Source: Tepidanaerobacter sp. GT38 (GTDB taxonomy: Bacteria > Bacillota > Thermosediminibacteria > Thermosediminibacterales > Tepidanaerobacteraceae). Taken from it: a DNA stretch of 64,000 bases. The translations under genes were made by a program, and so were the position numbers. Positions within the stretch are counted from its first letter, which is position 1. The number at the start of each line of letters is the position of its first letter. The stretch spans positions 1-64,000 of the forward strand of contig NZ_JAFFJA010000013.1 in assembly GCF_021991635.1 (NCBI RefSeq). The letters run 5' to 3'. Shown here one piece after another: positions 36,153 through 45,007 of the stretch. The notes under the pieces were generated by a model. The model worked only from the letters and a program-made list of their open reading frames with translations. It was not told where the DNA came from and did no database searches.

Positions 36153-37193
36153 GTGATGAGTGACTATAAAAAACTAGATACGAGCAAAGTATATCTTGTA
36201 ACTGGAGCAGCAGGATTTATTGGCTTTCACTTATCAAAAAGATTACTTAATGAAGGTTGCAAAGTTGTAGGCCTGGACAACCTAAATGAATACTATGATG
36301 TAAACTTAAAAAAAGCGAGGTTAAATATTTTAAAACAGGAAGAGAATTTCCAATTTGTATATGCAAATTTGGAAGATAAAGAGGCAATAGATAGCACTTT
36401 TAAAGATTACCGCATCGATATAGTAGTTAACCTAGCAGCGCAAGCAGGTGTAAGATATAGTCTCAAAGATCCTTATACTTATATAAATTCAAATATCTAT
36501 GGATTTATGAACATATTAGAAGCCTGTCGACATAATAATGTAGAACATTTAGTATATGCATCATCAAGCAGTGTCTATGGTTCGAACGAAAAAATGCCCT
36601 TTTCAACAAGTGATAATGTAGACCATCCAGTAAGTTTATATGCAGCTACTAAGAAATCCAATGAACTAATGGCTCATGTATATAGCCACCTTTATAATAT
36701 ACCGACAACGGGCTTAAGGTTCTTTACAGTTTATGGTCCTTGGGGTAGGCCTGATATGGCACTGTTTATATTTACTAAAGCTATACTAAATAATGAACCT
36801 ATAAAAGTTTTTAACTACGGTAAAATGGAAAGAGATTTTACGTATATTGATGATATAATTGAAGGAGTAATACGGGTAATAAGCAACCCACCTAAACCAA
36901 ATAAAAATTATGATAAACTCAATCCGAATCCTAGTACAAGCTATGCTCCATATAAAATATACAACATTGGGAACAACAAACCAGTGCAGTTAATGGAGTT
37001 TATAGAGACATTAGAAAAACATCTAGGTAAGAAAGCCCAGAAAGAGTATCTACCACTACAAGCTGGTGATGTTCCTAAAACTTATGCAGATGTTGATGAC
37101 TTGATAAGAGATGTGGGATTTAAGCCAGATACAAATATTGATGAAGGGATAGGAAAGTTTGTAGAGTGGTATAAAGAGTATTATGGGGTGTAA
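36153..37193 (+). CDS. UDP-glucuronate/UDP-N-acetylhexuronate 4-epimerase
   Basis: A 346-residue extended [20 protein letters not shown] at the N-terminus, [28 protein letters not shown], catalytic YAATKK and [18 protein letters not shown], a pattern characteristic of UDP-GlcA 4-epimerases. GTG start after GGAGG overlapping the end of the previous gene's region. With the dehydrogenase it supplies an acidic epimerized sugar to the EPS. Confidence 0.92.
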   Translation: MMSDYKKLDTSKVYLVTGAAGFIGFHLSKRLLNEGCKVVGLDNLNEYYDVNLKKARLNILKQEENFQFVYANLEDKEAIDSTFKDYRIDIVVNLAAQAGVRYSLKDPYTYINSNIYGFMNILEACRHNNVEHLVYASSSSVYGSNEKMPFSTSDNVDHPVSLYAATKKSNELMAHVYSHLYNIPTTGLRFFTVYGPWGRPDMALFIFTKAILNNEPIKVFNYGKMERDFTYIDDIIEGVIRVISNPPKPNKNYDKLNPNPSTSYAPYKIYNIGNNKPVQLMEFIETLEKHLGKKAQKEYLPLQAGDVPKTYADVDDLIRDVGFKPDTNIDEGIGKFVEWYKEYYGV

Positions 37194-37202
37194 TTCAGAT
37201 AC

Positions 37203-38318
37203 ATGAATAAAATGAAAATTTTACACGTTATAAACAATCTAGGTAGTGGTGGAGCAGAAAAGCTAATTCAAGAATTAGTTCCATTATTGAACCAACAAGA
37301 AGGAGTTCTTGTTGATGTTCTTTTATTAAACGATAATAATAATGTGTTTGATAAAGAATTAAAAAATCATGGTATAAAAATTGATGTTGTACCCTTTAGG
37401 AATAGAAATCATCCATTAAATATCAGTTATATTAGAAAGTATATAATTAAAGGAAATTATGATATTGTTCATGCACACCTATTTCCAACAATATATTGGG
37501 TGGCTATTGCATCTAAACTCATATTAAAACACAAACCAAAATTTGTAATGACAGAGCATAGCACATATAACAAAAGGAGAAAAAAAAGTTACTTTAGATA
37601 TATAGAGAAATTCATATATTCTAGCTATGATAAGATAATATCTATTAGCCAACAAACACATAATAATCTCATATCATGGATTCAACCAAAAAATAAATTA
37701 GATAGGTTTATTATTATTCAAAATGGGATTGTAGTAGAAAAATTCAAAAATGCTTTGCCATACAAAAAGTCAGATATTTGTAAAGAATTTACAGAAGACG
37801 TAAGATTAATCTGTATGGCTGGTAGATTTTCAAAATCTAAAGATCAGCAAACTTTAATAAGGGCAATGCAATATCTACCAGAAAATGTACATTTATTGTT
37901 AGTGGGAGAAGGGCCTCTCAAAAAAGAGAATATAAAATTAACAAAACAAGTAAAAGTGGAAAATAGAGTTCATTTTCTGGGATTTAGAAATGATATGGAA
38001 AGGATACTTAAAACCGTTGATATTGTAGTATTATCTTCCAATTGGGAAGGTTTCGGATTAGCTGCAGTAGAGGGAATGGCAGCGGGAAAACCTGTGATTG
38101 CTAGTGATGTGGCTGGATTACGAGAGAATGTAAAAGGGGCAGGAATTTTATTTCAAAAAGGCAATGACAAAGAACTTTCCGAGATAATAAAAAAACTGTT
38201 TGTTAACAAGAATAAATATGAAACAGTTTCGCAGCTATGCTTAGAAAGGGCTAATGATTTTACAATTGAAAAGATGGTGAATGAATTAATGACATTATAT
38301 AATAATATATTAAGATAA
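37203..38318 (+). CDS. GT4-family glycosyltransferase
   Basis: A 371-residue GT-B enzyme: ILHVINNLGSGGAEKLIQEL at the start, HAHLFPTIYW, MTEHSTYNKRRKKS, then RLICMAGRFSKSKDQQTLI and SSNWEGFGLAAVEGMAAGKP(V)IASDV with the EX7E pair. ATG 37203, or ATG 37212. High A+T content. The transferred sugar and acceptor are unknown. Confidence 0.9.
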   Translation: MNKMKILHVINNLGSGGAEKLIQELVPLLNQQEGVLVDVLLLNDNNNVFDKELKNHGIKIDVVPFRNRNHPLNISYIRKYIIKGNYDIVHAHLFPTIYWVAIASKLILKHKPKFVMTEHSTYNKRRKKSYFRYIEKFIYSSYDKIISISQQTHNNLISWIQPKNKLDRFIIIQNGIVVEKFKNALPYKKSDICKEFTEDVRLICMAGRFSKSKDQQTLIRAMQYLPENVHLLLVGEGPLKKENIKLTKQVKVENRVHFLGFRNDMERILKTVDIVVLSSNWEGFGLAAVEGMAAGKPVIASDVAGLRENVKGAGILFQKGNDKELSEIIKKLFVNKNKYETVSQLCLERANDFTIEKMVNELMTLYNNILR

Positions 38319-38636
38319 TATGAAATAAGTTGTTTCATTTAAAAAAATCATGACAAACAAAGGTAAAGCAAAAGTTGTTAATTTCTAATTTAGAAAGAAA
38401 AAAGTAACTGTTATATGCCAGAACAAATACAAAAAAATTCTCTATAAATGATTGATATAAAAACTAATGTATTCTATAAAGTTTTAATCCAATTACTATT
38501 CAAGGTTTTATTTTGTATAAGACTCTTCTTTATTAAAGCTTCTTACAAAACGTAGTAAGACTAAGTTTATGATGAACTTGTTTTGAAAGTAACTACCGAA
38601 TTATAAGAAAATGTAAAACTTCTAGGGAGCAGCATA
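38319..38636. other. AT-rich intergenic gap
   Basis: About 318 bp with no credible ORF. A weak ATGAAA/TTTCAT hairpin followed by A-rich sequence lies at 38321-38350. Otherwise I see nothing in it. It separates the glycosyltransferase genes from the polymerase gene, so an internal promoter is possible. Confidence 0.5.
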
Positions 38637-39878
38637 ATGAGTATGTCATTCAAAAATAATACTTACAGGGAAAAATATACAATTTTAAAAATCCTATTGA
38701 TAATAATCTTATTATCAGCCGATGTTGCCAAGACAACCGGTATAGCAAATACAAGTTTCTATTTTGTTATTATTTTATCGTCAGTCTTGATATTGTTATA
38801 TAATTTATCAACAAACAGATTGAAATTAAAATTTATTAAATCCGAATTCCCCATTTATAGTTCCATATTCGTTATATCCACTTTTATATTATTATACAGT
38901 CCAGGGATTAAGAGCCTAATCCATGTCTTAAAATTATTTATAATATTTTATGTTATATATCCCACAATTAGAAGTTATTTTACTGCGAATCAAATAATAG
39001 TTGCTTTAAAAATAAACCTAATAATAAACTTTACGATGATTATATTAGGTTTACTTGGAATAGAGTTTGTTTCTAGATTAACTGGGAATTTGCGTGGTTC
39101 TACTTTATTAAATTATGCAGGTTCTCTGTACAAAGTGGCATTAATAATAATACCATATTTGTTTTGGGATTTAATTAATATTAAAAAGAATAAGTTTATG
39201 AATTTAATCTTAATTATTATTTGCTTATATATCATATCTTATGATGGTTCAAGAACGGGGATATTTAGTTTAATTATATTGTTACTTTTATTTATTGTTT
39301 TCTTGTCTATAACGTTTATGAAAAAAGCTAGAATTACATATAGTTCACTTTTTTACAATACTGTTATACTACTTACGCTCGCAGTAGTTGCGGTTAGCAA
39401 TTACGAAAAAATTGTACATAGCAATGCGTTTATTAGGGCATTTGATACAATTAAACTATTGGTTAATGCTAGTAATATACATGAATTTTTAATCAAAGGA
39501 GATTCTTTAAGAGGATATATGATAATAGATGCTATTAAAACAATAAAAAGCAATTATTTGTTTTTTGGCAATGGATTTCAAAGTACAAAAACTAGCGAAA
39601 CTGTAATCCATAATGCTTATCTTCAGATTTTTGCAGATCTAGGTATTATACCAGCGTTTAACCTAATAATATTAATATTCTATCCTATTGTGTTAGGTGT
39701 CAAAAAAATGAAAAATAACATTAGTGTGTTTCCATCGGTAGTAGTTTTAATTCTTTTTTCGTTTTCTTTGTTGCTACATCCCTTTACTGTGCAGGTATCA
39801 GATTGGGCATTATACATTATTCCTCTTTCTCTAATGATGATTCTTCTTTCAGAAAACGCATTAACAACTAATAACTAA
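38637..39878 (+). CDS. Wzy-like O-antigen polymerase
   Basis: A 413-residue protein with about ten to twelve membrane helices and a large loop near residues 265-315 ending with FFGNGFQSTKTSETVIHNAYLQIFADLGI, the Wzy pattern of a G..G segment, His-Asn and an acidic residue. Very AT-rich. It is the second Wzy-type protein in the cluster (the first is at 28170), so one may polymerize and the other ligate. No N-terminal signal other than TM1. Confidence 0.8.
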   Translation: MSMSFKNNTYREKYTILKILLIIILLSADVAKTTGIANTSFYFVIILSSVLILLYNLSTNRLKLKFIKSEFPIYSSIFVISTFILLYSPGIKSLIHVLKLFIIFYVIYPTIRSYFTANQIIVALKINLIINFTMIILGLLGIEFVSRLTGNLRGSTLLNYAGSLYKVALIIIPYLFWDLINIKKNKFMNLILIIICLYIISYDGSRTGIFSLIILLLLFIVFLSITFMKKARITYSSLFYNTVILLTLAVVAVSNYEKIVHSNAFIRAFDTIKLLVNASNIHEFLIKGDSLRGYMIIDAIKTIKSNYLFFGNGFQSTKTSETVIHNAYLQIFADLGIIPAFNLIILIFYPIVLGVKKMKNNISVFPSVVVLILFSFSLLLHPFTVQVSDWALYIIPLSLMMILLSENALTTNN

Positions 39879-39916
39879 ACCTAGTTCATATTACCCCAAT
39901 AGTTGGGAGTGATGAT

Positions 39917-40825
39917 TTGTTGAACGTCAAAATAACGGTTTTTACACCAACATACAACAGAGCATACACATTAAGAAGACTGTATAATAGTTTATTAGAT
40001 CAGAGTTACAAAAATTTCGAGTGGATTATTGTTGACGATGGATCAACTGATAATACACAGGAAGTAATACAAAAGTTTATTGATGAGGGATTTATCAGTA
40101 TTATTTATTATAAACAAAAAAACGGGGGTAAACACAGAGCCATTAATAAAGGATTAGATCTTGCAAAAGGTGAATTATTTTTCATAGTGGACAGTGATGA
40201 TTACTTAACTAAAAATTCACTTGAGGTAATAGTAAAAGGTTGGAGTGAAATAAAAAACAAAGATAAATTCTGTGGCATATCTGGATTAAAAGGTTTTACT
40301 CCTAGCAAGGTAGTAGGAAATTCGTTGAAAAACTATATAACAGATTGTAGCATACTGGATTATAGATATAAATTTGGTATCAAAGGTGATAAAGCAGAGG
40401 TTTTTGTGACAAATATATTAAGAGACAATAAGTTCCCTGAAATAGAAGGAGAGAATTTTATTTCAGAAGCTATTGTTTGGAATCGATTAGGAAGTAAGTA
40501 TTTAATGCGATGGATAAATGAAATCATATATATTTGTGATTATTTAGATGATGGGTTAACAAGTAAATCAGTATCATTAAGGATAAAGAACATAAAAGGT
40601 ACACTGTTGTTATATAAATCAAACTTAGAATATGACATACCTTTTAAATATAAGTTAAAAAACTATACAAATTATTATAGATTTTTATTTCATAGTAAAC
40701 TCCCCAAAATGAACTACATATTAACATTCACTCCCTTAAATGTGTTGGGTATATTAGGAGGATTAATTATGTATGTATTAGATAATTTTAGATTTAGAAA
40801 AGAGATTTCAAGTTTGAAATCTTAA
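39917..40825 (+). CDS. GT2-family glycosyltransferase
   Basis: A 302-residue GT-A enzyme with VFTPTYNRAYTLRRLYNSL at the start, WIIVDDGSTDNT, GGKHRAINKGL, the DXD-type FIVDSDDYL near residue 93 and a C-terminal amphipathic or TM helix. TTG start at 39917 behind GGGAGTGATGAT. It is between the polymerase and flippase genes. Confidence 0.9.
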   Translation: MLNVKITVFTPTYNRAYTLRRLYNSLLDQSYKNFEWIIVDDGSTDNTQEVIQKFIDEGFISIIYYKQKNGGKHRAINKGLDLAKGELFFIVDSDDYLTKNSLEVIVKGWSEIKNKDKFCGISGLKGFTPSKVVGNSLKNYITDCSILDYRYKFGIKGDKAEVFVTNILRDNKFPEIEGENFISEAIVWNRLGSKYLMRWINEIIYICDYLDDGLTSKSVSLRIKNIKGTLLLYKSNLEYDIPFKYKLKNYTNYYRFLFHSKLPKMNYILTFTPLNVLGILGGLIMYVLDNFRFRKEISSLKS

Positions 40826-40947
40826 AAAAGGTGATATTTACTATATGAATAATTAAAATTTAGTATCATTTGATATGGTATTATTTTACACTGACAGTAT
40901 TTTGATAATCTGAAGACAGTTTTGAATAAATAACGGAGCAAAGTCAA

Positions 40948-42519
40948 ATGAAAAAAATGGCAATATTTTTAATGATAATAACAATATTTTCAAAAATAGT
41001 TGGGTTTGGTAGGGAAATAACCCTATCATATTTTTATGGTGCATCTAATATAAGTGATGCCTTCTTAATATCGCTTACTATTCCAAGTGTAATATTTTCT
41101 TTTATTGGAACAGGTATATCTACAGGCTACATTCCCTTATACAGTGAGATTGAGCAAGAGCATGGGGAAAAAGAAGGAAATAGATATACAAACAATCTTG
41201 TAAATATATTACTGATGATGTGTACAGGCATCATTGTCTTTTGTCTCTTATTTACAGACCACGTAGTAAGGATATTTGCATCAGGTTTTAAAGGAGATAC
41301 ATTAGTATTAGCAGTAAAATTTACGAGGATAAGTTTATTTGGTATATATTTTACAGGGCTATTGTCCATTTTTAAAGGATTCCTTCAATTAAAAGAAAAC
41401 TATGTTGTTCCAGCCCTGATTGGATTTCCCATGAATTTTTTTATCATACTATCCATATTGTTAAGTTTTAAGACAAATATATCGGTGCTTGCTATAGGAA
41501 GCGTGATAGCAACTGCATCTCAGCTAGCATTATTAGTGCCTTTTGTGCGTAAAGAAGGATATAGATATAAATTTGTTTTAGATACAAAAGATGAATATAT
41601 TAGAAAAATGCTCAGCATAGCACTGCCTGTTATTATAGGTGTGTCAGTAAATCAGATTAATGTGCTTGTTGATAAGACTTTAGCCTCCGGCATAGCGATA
41701 GGTGGAATATCAGCATTAAATTATGCCGAAAAGCTCAATGGTTTTGTTCAAGGATTATTTGTTATGACTATAGCAGCAGTTATGTATCCTATGATAGCTA
41801 AAATGGCAGCGCAAAGCAATTTTGACGGTCTCAAAAAATCAGTATCTGAAGCTATAAATTTAATCAATTTATTTGTAATACCCGCTACAGTTGGGGCTAT
41901 GATATTTGCTGAGCCGGTAGTGAAACTGTTATTTGGAAGAGGAGCTTTTGATACTGTTGCCATATCTATGACTTCTAATGCTTTATTTTTCTATTCTATA
42001 GGAATGGTAGGTGTTGGCTTAAGAGAGATATTATCTAGAGCTTTCTATTCATTACAAGACACCAAGACGCCAATGATTAATGCTGCTATAGCTCTAACAA
42101 TTAACATTATCTTAAATATAATACTATCAAAATTTTTAGGAATAGCTGGTCTAGCATTAGCCACAAGTATATCAGCTATATTTTGCACGGGATTGCTTTT
42201 TATTAGCCTTAGAAAAAAAATTGGCTCCTTTGGCATGAAAAACACTACTATATCCTTTATAAAAATTCTAGCATCATCCCTTGCAATGGGTGTAGTGGCT
42301 TATCTTGCATATAATATGTTGCTTTTATATTTCAGTGGTAACTTATCTTTGATGATTTCAATATGTATAGGTGCTTTAGTGTATTTTGTTATTATATATT
42401 TTATGAGGATAGACGAGGTAGATTCCTTGGTAAATTCAGCCAAGAAAAAACTTAAATCATATGCAGTAAATGGTATAATAAAAAAGTATAATATCGTCAA
42501 GAGGAGTTTTAAAAAGTGA
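40948..42519 (+). CDS. MurJ/MviN-like lipid-linked oligosaccharide flippase
   Basis: A 523-residue MOP-superfamily protein with about 14 helices. MviN features: GFGREITLSYFYGASNISDAF near the start, GISTGYIPLY, VDKTLASGIAIGGISALNYAEKL near 245 and LFGRGAFD near 330. In this cluster it probably flips the EPS repeat unit rather than lipid II, acting as a Wzx. It overlaps the next gene by 4 nt. Confidence 0.9.
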   Translation: MKKMAIFLMIITIFSKIVGFGREITLSYFYGASNISDAFLISLTIPSVIFSFIGTGISTGYIPLYSEIEQEHGEKEGNRYTNNLVNILLMMCTGIIVFCLLFTDHVVRIFASGFKGDTLVLAVKFTRISLFGIYFTGLLSIFKGFLQLKENYVVPALIGFPMNFFIILSILLSFKTNISVLAIGSVIATASQLALLVPFVRKEGYRYKFVLDTKDEYIRKMLSIALPVIIGVSVNQINVLVDKTLASGIAIGGISALNYAEKLNGFVQGLFVMTIAAVMYPMIAKMAAQSNFDGLKKSVSEAINLINLFVIPATVGAMIFAEPVVKLLFGRGAFDTVAISMTSNALFFYSIGMVGVGLREILSRAFYSLQDTKTPMINAAIALTINIILNIILSKFLGIAGLALATSISAIFCTGLLFISLRKKIGSFGMKNTTISFIKILASSLAMGVVAYLAYNMLLLYFSGNLSLMISICIGALVYFVIIYFMRIDEVDSLVNSAKKKLKSYAVNGIIKKYNIVKRSFKK

Positions 42520-44360
42520 AGGCTGCACTGCGCAAGATATTCATGGCAATTATAGATATTTGCATAATAAATATCTCATTATATTTATCCTTTGTTTTGC
42601 GGTTTGAAAATGATATTCCGGAGCAATTTTTTACATTATTTAAAGAAACTCATGTTGTAGTAACTGTCATAGCTCTCTGTAGTTTCTTGGTTTTCAATCT
42701 ATATAATCGCATTTGGAAATATGCCAGTGTAAATGAGCTTATTGCTATAGTACTTGCTACGTCTTTTAGTTCACTGACTACGTTAGGATATACCTTTATG
42801 ATAAGGAGAACTTTTCCGCGTAGCATATACATACTTTTTTGGCTTTTGCTTACTACATTTACCGGAGGCAGTAGGTTTATCTTAAAGACCTTTAACGGTG
42901 TTACACCTATTCTGCGAAGAGTTGAAGGTATCCGAAATGTTATGGTCATTGGTGCCGGTGAAGCAGGCTCAATGGTTATTCAGGAGTTTAAAAGGCATCC
43001 TGATCTTAAGATGAGACCTGTTGTTTTAATTGATGATGATATAAATAAACACGGCATGCGCATTCATGGGGTTAGAGTTTTTGGAGGCCGCAATATTATT
43101 CCTGAAATAGTCCAGAAAAAGAATATTAAGGAAATAGTAATAGCCATGCCATCTATTGATAGGCTCCAGATTAGGGAGATAGTAAATATTTGCAGTGAGA
43201 CCAAGTGCAAGTTAAGGATTTTGCCGGGAGTTTATGAACTGCTTGATGGGAAAGTAAGTGTAAAACGGCTTAGGGATGTAAAAATAGAGGACCTTTTGGG
43301 TAGGGAACCGGTCAAGATTAACCTTGAAGAGATTTCCGAATACTTAAAAGACAAAGTGGTCTTAGTTACGGGCGGCGGTGGTTCTATAGGTTCGGAGCTT
43401 TGTCGCCAGATAGCGAGGTTTGAGCCTAAAGAGCTTTTGATTTTTGATATCAGCGAAAACAATATCTATAATCTGGAGTTTGATTTAAAGAATTTATTTC
43501 CTGATTTAAAATACACAGCTTTAATAGGAAGTATAAGAGACAGGGCAAGACTTGAATACATATTTGATAAATACAGGCCCAATGTGGTCTTTCATGCTGC
43601 AGCTCATAAACACGTTCCTCTGATGGAGCTAAACGCCACAGAAGCCATAAAAAATAATGTCTTCGGAACGTTAAATGTGGCGGAGCTGGCAGATAAGTAT
43701 AATGCTGAAAGGTTTACACTAATATCTACAGACAAGGCAGTAAATCCCACCAACATAATGGGAGCGTCAAAGCGGATTGCGGAGATAATCATTCAGATAA
43801 TGTCTATGAAGAGCAGCACGGTTTATTCCGCTGTAAGATTTGGCAACGTCTTGGGAAGTGAGGGGAGTGTAGTTCCCTTATTTAAAAAACAAATTGAAAG
43901 CGGAGGGCCTGTAACAGTTACCCATCCTGAAGTTATACGATACTTCATGACAATTCCTGAAGCGGTGCAGCTGGTAATACAGGCAGGAGCTATGGCCAAG
44001 GGCGGGGAAATATTTATACTTGACATGGGAGAGCCGGTAAAAATAGCAGACCTTGCACGAGATATGATAAGACTTTCAGGCCTTGAGCCTGATGTGGATA
44101 TAGATATAAAGTACATAGGCCTTAGGCCAGGTGAAAAACTTTATGAGGAACTGCTGCTAAATGAAGAAGGCTTAACAGCTACTAAATATAAAAAGATATA
44201 CATAGCAAAACCAACTTTTCACAATGGAGGGACCTTTGAAAAGGAACTGTCGAATTTAAAAGAGCTGCTCTTTAACTCTAATGCGGAAGTTAAGGATGTA
44301 ATAAAGCGGATAGTGCCCAACTATAGATCAAATGATGAAGTGGGAATAAAGGCAAAGTGA
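42516..44360 (+). CDS. PglF/CapD-like UDP-GlcNAc 4,6-dehydratase
   Basis: A 614-residue membrane-anchored SDR. Four N-terminal helices (about 1-120), a first Rossmann domain (MVIGAGEAGSMVIQEF), then the catalytic SDR domain (VLVTGGGGSIGSELCRQI near 285, HAAAHKHVPLME, STDKAVNPTNIMGASKR). The usual Tyr of YXXXK is Met in MGASK, as in CapD/FlaA1-type dehydratases. Full length for the family. GTG start overlaps the flippase stop. It makes the 4-keto sugar for the PglE/PglD-like enzymes. A damaged copy of its 3' end lies at 49430-49770. Confidence 0.92.
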   Translation: MKAALRKIFMAIIDICIINISLYLSFVLRFENDIPEQFFTLFKETHVVVTVIALCSFLVFNLYNRIWKYASVNELIAIVLATSFSSLTTLGYTFMIRRTFPRSIYILFWLLLTTFTGGSRFILKTFNGVTPILRRVEGIRNVMVIGAGEAGSMVIQEFKRHPDLKMRPVVLIDDDINKHGMRIHGVRVFGGRNIIPEIVQKKNIKEIVIAMPSIDRLQIREIVNICSETKCKLRILPGVYELLDGKVSVKRLRDVKIEDLLGREPVKINLEEISEYLKDKVVLVTGGGGSIGSELCRQIARFEPKELLIFDISENNIYNLEFDLKNLFPDLKYTALIGSIRDRARLEYIFDKYRPNVVFHAAAHKHVPLMELNATEAIKNNVFGTLNVAELADKYNAERFTLISTDKAVNPTNIMGASKRIAEIIIQIMSMKSSTVYSAVRFGNVLGSEGSVVPLFKKQIESGGPVTVTHPEVIRYFMTIPEAVQLVIQAGAMAKGGEIFILDMGEPVKIADLARDMIRLSGLEPDVDIDIKYIGLRPGEKLYEELLLNEEGLTATKYKKIYIAKPTFHNGGTFEKELSNLKELLFNSNAEVKDVIKRIVPNYRSNDEVGIKAK

Positions 44361-44376
44361 ATTTAATATCAATCAA

Positions 44377-44404
44377 AAAAGCCAGGAGAAAAATCCTGGC
44401 TTTT
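44377..44404. terminator. Bidirectional terminator after the EPS cluster
   Basis: AAAAGCCAGGA / TCCTGGCTTTT perfect 11-bp stem with a 6-nt loop. T tracts lie on both strands. It separates the PglF-like gene and the convergent RHH pseudogene. Confidence 0.85.
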
Positions 44405-44436
44405 GTTATTCCAATAGAAAATTTTCTATGATAAAA

Positions 44437-44606
44437 TCAGATTTCAATTTTTCCATGTTTACTTTCCCATTCTTTTACATGTTGCTCGATTAGAAACTCA
44501 ATCTGCATAGATATTGAACGCTTATTTTCAGCTGCTATGTATTTAATTTTTTCAAAGTTTTCTTCATTTAAACGAAGTGTGAACTGCCTTTTATTTGTAG
44601 CCATAA
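44437..44606 (-). pseudogene. Arc-type ribbon-helix-helix regulator, frameshifted by 2 bp
   Basis: ATG 44606 behind GGAGG begins MATNKRQFT, then the frame closes (HFV stop). Shifting by two bases restores a 55-residue RHH protein: LRLNEENFEKIKYIA, SISMQIEFLIEQH and an end of the form KHGKIEI. The break is in a GT-repeat (44577-44583), where one repeat unit too many is present. RHH proteins autoregulate by binding nearby palindromes, and three palindromes lie just upstream. It was probably the local repressor; now inactive unless the extra unit is an error. Confidence 0.75.
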
Positions 44607-44652
44607 ATTGCTTTTCCTCCTAAACCGTTTTCCATAAAAAATCAAAAAAGGT

Positions 44653-44682
44653 ATTGACATCAAGGTGAATTCACTATATACT
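44653..44682 (+). promoter_or_regulatory. SigA-type promoter for the TRAP cassette
   Basis: TTGACA (44653-44658), an 18-nt spacer containing the first GTGAATTCAC palindrome, and TATACT (44677-44682). Repressor occupancy of the spacer would block the polymerase. Confidence 0.7.
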
Positions 44683-44723
44683 AATAAGCGAGTGAATTCA
44701 CTTTGAATTTAAAATGAATTCAT
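44665..44723. promoter_or_regulatory. Three palindromic operator half-site pairs
   Basis: GTGAATTCAC at 44665-44674 and 44692-44701, and ATGAATTCAT at 44714-44723. Centres are 27 and 22 bp apart. They overlap the promoter and follow the start of the RHH gene, consistent with cooperative RHH binding. Confidence 0.65.
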
Positions 44724-44795
44724 TCATATAGAAAAACTTAACCGCAGTAATAACCTATTTACATAAAATGGAATCATAATATAAAAAGGTGATTA

Positions 44796-44830
44796 CATGA
44801 AAGCTCAAATTGTCCTATTGAGCTTTCATG
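44796..44830 (+). repeat. 13-bp perfect inverted repeat before dctP
   Basis: CATGAAAGCTCAA (44796-44808) and TTGAGCTTTCATG (44818-44830) with a 9-nt loop. The left arm contains an ATG preceded by AAAGGTGAT that opens a 96-codon frame running into dctP. No T tract follows, so it is not a standard terminator. A translational leader or a leftover of a mobile element is possible. Confidence 0.6.
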
Positions 44831-45007
44831 CATGCAAAAACAAAAAAATAAAGAAAATTTTATGGGCAATTAAATTATATCAACAACTTGTATTAAAAAC
44901 AAGGTTATATTACTGCGGGCGTTTTAGTAGATGGGGGGTGGTAGTGGGGCCAGAATTGTTTTTTGGGACAAGCAATTTTAGAAAAAAGAATATGGGGAGG
45001 AGATATT

